DNA from: Deltaproteobacteria bacterium
GTDB lineage: Bacteria > Myxococcota > Myxococcia > Myxococcales > Myxococcaceae
Reading direction: 5' to 3'
Length of the DNA: 5,411 nucleotides
Assembly: GCA_016875515.1 (NCBI GenBank)
Contig: VGRA01000223.1
Coordinates: forward strand, 1-5,411
A model generated the notes under the pieces. That model searched no databases. It saw only the letters and a list, made by a program, of their open reading frames with translations, and was not told the origin of the DNA. The position numbers and the translations under genes are program-made. This document shows, piece by piece, positions 1 through 5,322 of the stretch (the stretch's first letter is position 1; each line of letters opens with the position of its first letter).

Positions 1-624
1 TACCTCCCGGTCCCGCTTCCCGGGGCGGAGCAGGGCTGGGCCTGGCACGCGCTGGGGCCGCTGCTCGCCGAACGGCTGCCCCGCCGCCCGCCGCGCGAGG
101 CGCTCGGGGAGCTCGCCGCCCTCTGGAACTTCACCGAGGCGCTCGAGAACGGCCCGCCGTGGATCCGCAACCTGGTCTCCCACTTCGCGCCACGGCTCGC
201 GCCGGAGAACCCGCTCGCTGCCTTCGTCCGCGAGGTGGACGCGGCGCTCGGCGAGGGCGGGCTCGTTCCGCTCGGCGAGGATCCCTCCGCGTGGTCCGGT
301 GCGTGGGCGCCCCTGGCCCCGCCGCCGTCGGACCCACTGCCCGGCAAGGTCGCCTTCCTGGCCCCCCGGGTGGTGGCGGTGGAGCGGCGGGGCACGGGCC
401 AGGCTTCCTTCTACTGGCTGACGCCTCGTCCGGTGCTGCTCGGCCCGGGTCCCTGGAGCGGGCGGGGACTCCCGCAGGCCCCCTTCCCGCGCCTGCGCGG
501 CGCGGAGGGCTGGCTGCTCTCCCAGCGCGCCGGCCCCTTGCACGCCGAGGCCCGCACCGCGCACGCCTGGGTGGGCGCGCCCGCGCTGTCCCAGCGCGTG
601 CTGTTCGCGTGGAGGGAGGCATGA
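1..624 (+). CDS. 3'-partial hypothetical protein, first visible gene of the vWA operon
   Basis: The frame is open from the first base of the window and stops at 622-624, so only the C-terminal 207 residues are visible and the start lies upstream. I do not recognise the family. Residues about 10-85 of the visible part look helical, with a segment rich in Trp, Leu and Glu (WNFTEALENGPPWIRNLVSHF). After a Pro-rich linker (about 103-115), residues about 116-150 and 185-205 look beta-rich (KVAFLAPRVVAVERR, ASFYWLTPRPVLLG). There is no signal peptide or membrane segment in this part. The stop overlaps the ATG of the vWA gene by 4 nt (ATGA), which implies translational coupling and a shared task. 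If this is a MoxR-vWA-beta-propeller type operon, this protein would be one of its accessory components, but that rests on context only. Coding status is well supported by the coupling and by codon usage. Confidence 0.82.
   Translation, partial: YLPVPLPGAEQGWAWHALGPLLAERLPRRPPREALGELAALWNFTEALENGPPWIRNLVSHFAPRLAPENPLAAFVREVDAALGEGGLVPLGEDPSAWSGAWAPLAPPPSDPLPGKVAFLAPRVVAVERRGTGQASFYWLTPRPVLLGPGPWSGRGLPQAPFPRLRGAEGWLLSQRAGPLHAEARTAHAWVGAPALSQRVLFAWREA
611..619 (+). promoter_or_regulatory. Shine-Dalgarno site of the metallopeptidase-vWA gene
   Basis: A purine-rich double Shine-Dalgarno, GGAGGGAGG, ends one base before the ATG at 621; its first GGAGG lies 5 nt from the start. It lies inside the last codons of the preceding gene. 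It decides the start of the vWA gene, whose frame stays open far upstream (to about 159) in the shadow of the previous gene. Confidence 0.75.
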
Positions 625-2255
625 GCGCCCCGGTCTTCCCGCGCCCCGTCGTCGAGGCGGCGTGGCGCCGCGCCTGTACCGCCTGGCGGGAGACCCCTTC
701 GCTCTCGCCGCCGCAGGAGTTGCCGCGGGACCACGCCGCGGTCGCCTACATTGACCTGGAGAGGCGCCAGGTCTTCTTCAACGCGCACCTGCTGAAGGAC
801 AAGCAGCTGCAGTCCACCCTCCCGGCGCTGCTGGCGCACGAACTCGGCCACCACCTCGAGTACCCGCACACCCTCCGCCTCAGCGCCGACCTGCTGCTGA
901 TGGCCAACGAGCTGTTCACCCGCTTCCCGCCCGTCTTCCTCAACCTCTTCTACGACCTGCTCATCAACGAGTCCGTGGGGCGGGACCCAGCGCTGCGCGG
1001 GCAACTCCAGGCGCTCTACGCGGGCGTCACGGCGAGCGCCCCGTCCCCCCTCTTCCAGCTCTACCTGTCCATCTACGACGCGCTCTGGGCCAGCCCCGGC
1101 GCGCTGTCCCCCGACGCGCCGCAGGAGGTGGTGGACAAGGCCGAACTGTTCGCCCAGACCTTCTTCGCCCTCTCGTCCATCCACGAGCAGTTCGCGTACT
1201 TCTGCGCCGCGTTCGCGCAGCACGTCTTCGAGGAGGCAGGGCGCGGGAGCGATCCCCAGCGCGCCCACCCGCTGCTCGGGGACGTGGCCCTCCCCTCACC
1301 GGACGACTACCCGGCAGACGGCGCCCCGAGCCCCGGCGCCCTCCGGGCCCTCCGGCGCGCGCTCGACGACGGCTGGCTCCCCGAGGACTACCCGGGCAGG
1401 CAGCCGGTGACGGGCCGCCTGCAGGACCCGCTCTCCCGGCTCGCCGGGATGCCCGGCACCGAGACGCGCGAGGCCTCCGAGCGCCGGGCAGAGCGCTTCT
1501 ACGCGGCGAAGATCGAGCAGGTGCTCTCGCAACTGTCGCTGCCTCCGGGAGATCGGGTGAGGGATCCCTTTCTCCCCGGCCCGCTCGAGGACTGGGACGT
1601 GGGGGACGATCCCGCCGACATCGACTGGACCTCGTCCCTCTCCAGGCGGGGCGAGCTCGCGGCCGCCGCGCCGCTGCGCCGTACGTGGGAGGCAGACGAC
1701 GAGCCGGGCGAGGCCCCCGGCATCCCGCGCCTGGAGCTGTACCTGGACACCAGCGGCTCCATGGCGGACCCGCTGCGCGGGCTCAACCTCATGACGCTCG
1801 CGGCGCAGGTGCTGGCCACGCTGGCCATCCGCCGCGGCTCCCAGGTGCGCGCCTGCGTGTACTCCTACGGGTCCCCCCTCCGCTCGGGCTGGCTCCGCTC
1901 GGAGCACGCCGCCCGGCGCTTCCTGTTCCACTACATCGGCGGGGGGACGCAGTTCCCCTTCGAGGTGCTGCACGATTGGGCCCGCTCGGATCCCGGCGTG
2001 GTGCGCGTGGTCATCTCGGACGCGGACTTCCTGTCCAACCTGCGCCAGGGGCCCCGCAAGCAATTCGAGGAGTCGGTGCTCCGGTCCCGGCAGCTGGTGC
2101 TGCTGCTGCTGGGCGTCTCCCCCCGGGACGTCGAGAAGGCCTGGAAGGGCCGGCTGCCGCGCGGGGCGCGCGTGGTGCAGGTGGACGGCGTCGACGCGTT
2201 CGCCTCCCTGGCGGCGCGGCTCGGGGACGCGCTCTTCCCGCCGGAGGTGGGCTGA
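621..2255 (+). CDS. HExxH metallopeptidase-like / von Willebrand A domain fusion protein (MoxR-vWA ternary system type)
   Basis: This is a 544-aa protein with two domains. The N-terminal part carries a zinc-protease motif, HELGHH at residues 73-78, followed by YDLLIN at 111-116. The order resembles the putative metallopeptidase domains (DUF2201-like) that precede VWA-like domains, where an Asp/Asn motif supplies a further ligand; D112 is my candidate. Residues about 205-365 form a Pro/Asp-rich linker and a helical segment. The C-terminal vWA domain (about 369-540) has a complete MIDAS: DTSGS at 376-380, T443 in GGGTQF, and Asp467/Asp469 in ISDADF. It should therefore bind Mg2+ and a partner protein. 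vWA proteins of this kind work with MoxR AAA+ ATPases; none is in the window. No signal peptide or membrane helix is seen, so it is probably cytosolic. The start is ATG 621 after a strong Shine-Dalgarno. Domain calls are firm; the protease activity and the system assignment are inferred. Confidence 0.9.
   Translation: MSAPVFPRPVVEAAWRRACTAWRETPSLSPPQELPRDHAAVAYIDLERRQVFFNAHLLKDKQLQSTLPALLAHELGHHLEYPHTLRLSADLLLMANELFTRFPPVFLNLFYDLLINESVGRDPALRGQLQALYAGVTASAPSPLFQLYLSIYDALWASPGALSPDAPQEVVDKAELFAQTFFALSSIHEQFAYFCAAFAQHVFEEAGRGSDPQRAHPLLGDVALPSPDDYPADGAPSPGALRALRRALDDGWLPEDYPGRQPVTGRLQDPLSRLAGMPGTETREASERRAERFYAAKIEQVLSQLSLPPGDRVRDPFLPGPLEDWDVGDDPADIDWTSSLSRRGELAAAAPLRRTWEADDEPGEAPGIPRLELYLDTSGSMADPLRGLNLMTLAAQVLATLAIRRGSQVRACVYSYGSPLRSGWLRSEHAARRFLFHYIGGGTQFPFEVLHDWARSDPGVVRVVISDADFLSNLRQGPRKQFEESVLRSRQLVLLLLGVSPRDVEKAWKGRLPRGARVVQVDGVDAFASLAARLGDALFPPEVG
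2243..2247 (+). promoter_or_regulatory. Shine-Dalgarno site of the small helical protein gene
   Basis: GGAGG lies 7 nt before the ATG at 2255, inside the last codons of the vWA gene. With the TGATG stop/start overlap it fixes the start of the next gene and points to reinitiation by ribosomes finishing the vWA gene. Confidence 0.75.
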
Positions 2256-2836
2256 TGGCCGTCCCGCTCGCCTCCGTGCTCGCCGCGCTGGATGCCCTGC
2301 CCTACGCCCCGCGCGCGCCGGCGGTGGGCAGGGCGGTGCTCAACGACGCGCTCCGCGACCTGGGACTGCAGCCGCTCGAGGACAAGGACTTCAACGCGGC
2401 GGCCGCGTCTGCCGGCGATCCCGCGCGGGGACGCGCCCTGCTCGACTTCCTGGCCTTCGCGGTGGCGCTCACGCCCCTGGGCAGCGCGCTGGCCCGGGAG
2501 CGCTGCACGTTCACGGACGCCCCGCGCCGCCTGCGCGCCGCCCTGTCCTCCCTGGAGGGAGCGCCCGTGGAGCAGCTGGCGCGCAACGCCTTCCGCCGGG
2601 AGGAGGTGCTCCGGAAATTCCTCCACGCGTTCGACCTCTCCGTGGACGGAGAGAGCGCCGGGCAGGCCGCCGCCCGCCTGGAGGCGGTGGACTTCCGGCG
2701 CCTCCGCAAGACCCTTCAACGCGAGGAGGCGGAGCGGAAGCGCATTGCCGAGGAGTGGGCGCGCAAGCAGGCCGAGGCCGCTGCTGCGGCAGCCGCGGCG
2801 GCCGCCGCGGCGCGCGCCCAGCCCGGGTATGAGTGA
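2255..2836 (+). CDS. Small helical protein with charged C-terminal helix and poly-Ala run, unknown function
   Basis: This is a 193-aa protein that I do not recognise. It appears all-helical: residues about 4-40 and 58-82 are Ala/Leu-rich amphipathic segments, 91-127 are Arg/Leu-rich (RREEVLRKFLHAF at 114-126), and 143-173 form a long, highly charged helix (RREEAERKRIAEEW type) suited to a coiled coil. A run of 12 consecutive Ala (175-186) and a short tail, RAQPGYE, follow. The start is ATG 2255, which shares one base with the previous stop and has a strong Shine-Dalgarno 7 nt upstream; the 3' end overlaps the next gene by 8 nt. Its place between the vWA gene and the PaaK-like gene suggests a structural or adaptor subunit of the same complex, perhaps binding through its terminal helix. 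That role is inference. No catalytic motif, signal peptide or membrane segment is visible. Confidence 0.85.
   Translation: MAVPLASVLAALDALPYAPRAPAVGRAVLNDALRDLGLQPLEDKDFNAAAASAGDPARGRALLDFLAFAVALTPLGSALARERCTFTDAPRRLRAALSSLEGAPVEQLARNAFRREEVLRKFLHAFDLSVDGESAGQAAARLEAVDFRRLRKTLQREEAERKRIAEEWARKQAEAAAAAAAAAAAARAQPGYE
2777..2812 (+). repeat. Poly-alanine coding tract (12 Ala codons)
   Basis: Twelve consecutive alanine codons (GCC, GCT, GCG and GCA mixed) close the charged helix of the small protein. Because the codons are mixed, the tract is not a pure trinucleotide repeat, so slippage-driven length variation is less likely than selection for a helical, Ala-rich extension or a spacer. Confidence 0.85.
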
Positions 2837-3806
2837 GCCGCTGAAGACGGGTCTGCGTGAACTCGCGCTCCGGCTCGCGGCGGCCCCCGCCTGGCGCGAG
2901 CGGCTGGCGTCCCGTGGCTTCGCCCCCGGTGACCTGTTGGCCGCGTCGGAGCACGCAGACACCCACGCCACAGCCGTGCGGCTGTTGGCCCCCTTCCCCG
3001 GGCTCACCCGCGCGGACCTCGCGGAGGACGCCTCCGCGTGGCTGTCCCCGCGGGTGGACGAGCTCCCGCAGCTGCACCCCGCGTGGAGCTCCGGCTCCTC
3101 GGGCCAGGGGCCCCTCGCCGTGCCCCGCTTCGACGCCGACGTGGCCCACCGCCAGGCGCGCATGTGGGAGGCAGCGGCCGCCGGGGGCATCTCCGCCGAG
3201 GCGCTCTGCCGGGGCGCCTTCCTCTGCGCCCTCCCCGGCCGTCCCGAGGGACGCGCCTGGTTGGACGTGCCGCGGTCCATCCCGGTGGACCGGATCTCGC
3301 TGTGCCGGGCGGGCTGGGAGGACCGCCTGCGGGCGTGCGGCGCTGACTTCTGGAACCTCAGCCCCGTGGGCCTCGCGCACGCGCTGCAATCGCACGAGGC
3401 CCGCCCGCTGCCTCCGCCGCGCGTGGTGTTCTCCACGGCGCTCGTTCTGGAGGACGCGCTCCGCCGCCGCACGGAGGACGCGTTCGGCTGCCCCGTGCTG
3501 GACCTCTTCTCCACGGCGGAGACCGGCCCCTTCGCTTGGGGCTGTTCCGCGGGGGGCGCCTTCCACGTGCTGTCCGGGGGCTTCCTCGTGGACGTGGACC
3601 CCGAGGGGCTGCGCGTCACCCGGCTCGGGGACTCGCCGTTGCCGCTCCTCCACTACCGGCTGGCGGACCACGCCACGGCCGCGCTGCCGGGCTGCCCGCG
3701 GTGTGGCCATGCCGGGCCCACGCTGGTGGGGCTCAGGGGACGGACGCGGTCGGAGAAGGGGGAGCACTCCAGCGCGCCTCGGCCCCTGCCCGCTGCAGCA
3801 GGCTGA
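2829..3806 (+). CDS. PaaK-like adenylate-forming (ANL) domain protein lacking the C-terminal subdomain
   Basis: This is a 325-aa protein resembling the large N-terminal domain of phenylacetate-CoA ligase (PaaK) type enzymes, which activate carboxylates as acyl-adenylates. Landmarks in order: a helical N-terminus with the PaaK-like entry segment LLAPFPGLTRADL (52-64); the phosphate-binding loop SSGSSGQGP (87-95), close to the usual SSGTTGKPT; FSTAETG (227-233), matching the YGxxE adenine motif; YRLADHA (276-282), matching the RTxD ribose-binding motif with D280; and a CPRCGH turn (289-294) before GLRGR (301-305), the usual hinge. PaaK enzymes run to about 430 aa. Here the reading frame ends about 20 residues after the hinge, and no other frame beyond it resembles the missing subdomain. 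The start is ATG 2829, overlapping the previous stop by 8 nt, with no clear Shine-Dalgarno, so it probably depends on coupling. The fold call is firm, but substrate and activity are unknown. It is the last gene of the + strand operon. Confidence 0.85.
   Translation: MSEPLKTGLRELALRLAAAPAWRERLASRGFAPGDLLAASEHADTHATAVRLLAPFPGLTRADLAEDASAWLSPRVDELPQLHPAWSSGSSGQGPLAVPRFDADVAHRQARMWEAAAAGGISAEALCRGAFLCALPGRPEGRAWLDVPRSIPVDRISLCRAGWEDRLRACGADFWNLSPVGLAHALQSHEARPLPPPRVVFSTALVLEDALRRRTEDAFGCPVLDLFSTAETGPFAWGCSAGGAFHVLSGGFLVDVDPEGLRVTRLGDSPLPLLHYRLADHATAALPGCPRCGHAGPTLVGLRGRTRSEKGEHSSAPRPLPAAAG
3733..3806. other. Antisense 3' overlap of two convergent genes
   Basis: The last 74 nt of the PaaK-like gene (+) and of the unknown 202-aa gene (-) encode both proteins on opposite strands. 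On both sides this covers the low-complexity tail (SAPRPLPAAAG on +, SAPPSPTASVP on -), so constraint is probably light. No space remains for a separate terminator for either transcript. Confidence 0.8.
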
Positions 3807-4341
3807 TCCGCTCGTCTCGCGGCGTGGCATACCAGGGCGTGGCCGGGTACGGCAGCCCGGCGCGCGCGAGGTGGGAGATCTCCTCGAAGTAGGCGTTCAC
3901 CTGTTGGGCCATGTCCAGCCGTTCCTCGGCCAGCGAGGGGCCACACGCGTCGCGCACCTCGCCCGCGCTGCCAAAGCCACTCCAGTCCGCCACCGCCTGC
4001 CACACCCGCGGCGGCACCCACGTCACGTCCTTCTCCAACTTCACCGGGACGTTGAGCGCCACGTACACGTCTGCCTCCGTGCTGGAGCGCACGAGCGGAG
4101 TCCCGGGTGGCAGGAACGCCACCAGCCCCCCGAAGCAGGACGCCCCGGGGTGGATGTCCGACAGGCCGCGCGACGCCAGGAAAACCACCCGCTCGGCCGG
4201 GTGGGACAGCGTCACCAGCGCCCCCTGGAGGAAGTCCCGCACGCCGCACGCGCCCGGAAAGCGCAGCAGCGCCCGGGGGAGCTCCCCTTCGGGGGGAGGT
4301 GTCCCAAGCGCTGCGAGCAACGGCGAAAGCGGAGAATCCAC
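3733..4341 (-). CDS. Conserved-looking hypothetical protein, 202 aa, unknown function
   Basis: I do not recognise this protein. It reads as a compact soluble alpha/beta domain: residues 39-57 (QGALVTLSHPAERVVFLAS) and 71-78 (GGLVAFLP) look like hydrophobic strands, 88-105 (STEADVYVALNVPVKLEK) is a likely strand pair, and 137-160 is a helical stretch (AEERLDMAQQVNAYFEEI) followed by PYPATPWYATPRDERISLL. Cys at 32, 69 and 133 are not arranged as a metal site. No signal peptide or membrane helix is visible. The start is GTG at 4341, 25 nt after the stop of the NuiA-like gene, with no convincing Shine-Dalgarno. It probably shares that gene's transcript. The next in-frame candidate would be a GTG near residue 34, which would remove part of the apparent domain. 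Its 3' end overlaps the PaaK-like gene by 74 nt in antisense. Operon linkage suggests a role together with the NuiA-like protein, but nothing in the sequence names it. Confidence 0.8.
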   Translation of the reverse strand: MDSPLSPLLAALGTPPPEGELPRALLRFPGACGVRDFLQGALVTLSHPAERVVFLASRGLSDIHPGASCFGGLVAFLPPGTPLVRSSTEADVYVALNVPVKLEKDVTWVPPRVWQAVADWSGFGSAGEVRDACGPSLAEERLDMAQQVNAYFEEISHLARAGLPYPATPWYATPRDERISLLQRAGAEARWSAPPSPTASVP

Positions 4342-4366
4342 GCGGGACCGGAGGGACCCGGCCGGA

Positions 4367-5179
4367 TCAGGTCTCGATGGAGCCGGCCATGATGCCCACC
4401 AACTCGCCGGACTTGCTGCGGCCCACCAGCACCAGCGTCACCTCGATCTCCCCGAAGGCGTACAGCTTCAAGTCCGAGAGCTCCGCGGTCATCTTGTTGG
4501 CCACCCGGCCCCACTGCTGGGTCTCGGCGTCCTGGAACCCGCCCACGTTGGTGCGGTGGGAGAGGAAGTTCACCACGGAGCGCTCGTCCACCGGCTGCTG
4601 CACGAGCGGCCGCTGCTCACTGAGCCGCTCGCCGCCGGACATGGCCAGCGCGTGCTGGTTGAACGCCGGGGTCAGCTTCTGGGCCACAAGCTCCGGGGTG
4701 ATGGGGGCGCTGCCGATCTTCCCGCCGGACACCGCGAACACGGGGGACTCGGACTCGGAGACGTTCAGCAGCCCCTTGGTCAGGGACGCCAGCTGGGTCT
4801 GCAGCGAGGGCTTGGCCGCCCCGAGCTCTCCCTTGAGCACCGCCACGTCCGCCTGCAGGTGCTTGGGCAGCTTCGCCATGTCCGCGGCGCTCAGCCGCCC
4901 GTCCGCGCCTGCCGCCTTCTTCGCCGTGGCCTCCACCTGGCCGCGCAGCGTGGAGACCAGCTTCGGCACGGACACCGTCTGCTGGCCGGTGCGCTGGAAG
5001 AAGTCCATGGCCTCGTCCGCGAACGCCTTGCCCGCGCCGGTGGTCTCCGCCAGCTTCTTCGCCTCGTTCACCGACAGGCGACCGTCCTCACCCGCGACCT
5101 TCTTCACGCTCTTCTCGAACTGCTTTGCCCACGCGTCGGCAAACGTGGCGGGGGACGGGGACTGGCTGATCTTGCTCAT
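4367..5179 (-). CDS. Nuclease A inhibitor (NuiA)-like protein with N-terminal EF-hand-like repeats
   Basis: This 270-aa protein has an added N-terminal module. Residues about 12-115 are helical and hold two DGRLS repeats (VAGEDGRLSVNE 28-39 and AAGADGRLSAAD 89-100) with EF-hand loop spacing. The first and third calcium-ligand positions are V/G and A/G, so calcium binding is doubtful. Residues about 136-270 match the cyanobacterial inhibitor NuiA (about 135 aa): GLLNVSESESPVF (136-148) corresponds to GLLFMSESEYPFE, and the end GEIEVTLVLVG...GSIET (243-270) to GEVELDVYVIG...KVVET. NuiA inhibits the secreted sugar-nonspecific endonuclease NucA. As I recall its complex structure, the inhibitor Glu of SESE and the C-terminal Thr contact the active site; both are kept here (E142, T270). 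The start is ATG 5179 with GAGG 7 nt upstream. No signal peptide is seen, so it is probably cytosolic. Its target nuclease is not in the window. Confidence 0.88.
   Translation of the reverse strand: MSKISQSPSPATFADAWAKQFEKSVKKVAGEDGRLSVNEAKKLAETTGAGKAFADEAMDFFQRTGQQTVSVPKLVSTLRGQVEATAKKAAGADGRLSAADMAKLPKHLQADVAVLKGELGAAKPSLQTQLASLTKGLLNVSESESPVFAVSGGKIGSAPITPELVAQKLTPAFNQHALAMSGGERLSEQRPLVQQPVDERSVVNFLSHRTNVGGFQDAETQQWGRVANKMTAELSDLKLYAFGEIEVTLVLVGRSKSGELVGIMAGSIET
4880..5098 (-). repeat. Two EF-hand-like DGRLS repeats inside the NuiA-like protein
   Basis: Two 12-residue loops (residues 28-39, nt 5098-5063; and 89-100, nt 4915-4880) share the core AG-x-DGRLS, each preceded by Lys-Lys and followed by a helix containing AK(K)L. 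Both have the Gly6 and hydrophobic position 8 of an EF-hand loop but lack acidic residues at positions 1 and 3. The 61-residue spacing leaves room for a more degenerate partner helix-loop-helix between them (around TGQQTVSVPKLV). Confidence 0.6.
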
Positions 5180-5186
5180 GGGCAGG

Positions 5187-5190
5187 CCTC
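5187..5190 (-). promoter_or_regulatory. Shine-Dalgarno site of the NuiA-like gene
   Basis: GAGG on the minus strand (CCTC on +) lies 7 nt before the ATG at 5179. This supports that start. Confidence 0.6.
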
Positions 5191-5217
5191 GGGGGACGGC
5201 GGTTGGAAGTTGTCTCG

Positions 5218-5246
5218 GCTGTAGCCCCGCGCGTCCCTGCTTTCAA
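5218..5246 (-). promoter_or_regulatory. Sigma-70-like promoter candidate for the NuiA-like operon
   Basis: On the minus strand, TTGAAA (5246-5241, five of six matches to the -35 consensus) and TACAGC (5223-5218, three of six matches to the -10, including the TA start) are separated by exactly 17 nt. The -10 lies 38 nt before the ATG at 5179, leaving a short leader with the Shine-Dalgarno. The -10 is weak and the surroundings are GC-rich, so this is a candidate only. Confidence 0.35.
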
Positions 5247-5266
5247 GGGGGTGCCTCCCCGGTGAC

Positions 5267-5277
5267 ACCGCGGCGGT
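5267..5277. repeat. Short inverted repeat ACCGC-G-GCGGT
   Basis: This has 5-bp arms around a single central base, in the region between the NuiA-like gene and the edge gene, upstream of the -35 candidate at 5241-5246. It could be an operator half-site pair for the divergent promoters. In DNA this GC-rich, chance arms of this length are common. Confidence 0.2.
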
Positions 5278-5296
5278 ACAGCTACAGGTAGAACTG

Positions 5297-5308
5297 CGCC
5301 TGCAGGCG
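5297..5308. repeat. 12-bp perfect palindrome CGCCTGCAGGCG in the intergenic region
   Basis: This perfect 12-bp palindrome lies 14 nt before the candidate GTG start at 5323 of the edge gene and about 50 nt upstream of the minus-strand -35 candidate. A second CTGCAG (5314-5319) follows closely. Its place between divergent genes would suit an operator, but no known regulator motif is recognised. Confidence 0.3.
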
Positions 5309-5322
5309 GAAAGCTGCAGGAC

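Noticed and set aside
159..620. Upstream extension of the vWA protein frame
   Set aside because: The extension is Arg/Gly/Ala-rich shadow sequence of the preceding gene. ATG 621 with a strong Shine-Dalgarno and the ATGA overlap is the better start.
2292..2828. Upstream extension of the PaaK-like frame
   Set aside because: It would overlap the whole small helical gene and encodes Arg/Ser/Pro-rich sequence. The PaaK-like homology begins after ATG 2829.
1931..3619. Long open frame of 562 aa on the minus strand
   Set aside because: It lies opposite three genes supported by domains and coupling. Its translation is low-complexity Arg/Ser/Ala/Pro typical of antisense frames in GC-rich DNA.
3785..3802. 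Weak hairpin CCTGC-N8-GCAGG at the end of the PaaK-like gene, as a terminator
   Set aside because: The stem is only 5 bp with no U-run after it, and it lies inside coding sequence.
2511..3830. Second long minus-strand open frame (439 aa)
   Set aside because: It is a shadow of the PaaK-like gene, with a biased Arg/Gly/Pro composition and no motif.
2857..4392. Possible frameshifted continuation of the PaaK-like C-terminal domain
   Set aside because: This frame past 3740 gives sequence antisense to the 202-aa gene and shows nothing like the PaaK C-terminal subdomain.
3911..5291. Two plus-strand open frames of about 400 aa across the right block
   Set aside because: They are antisense to the NuiA-like and 202-aa genes; composition is Leu/Gly/His/Arg or Ser/Pro-rich with no domain.
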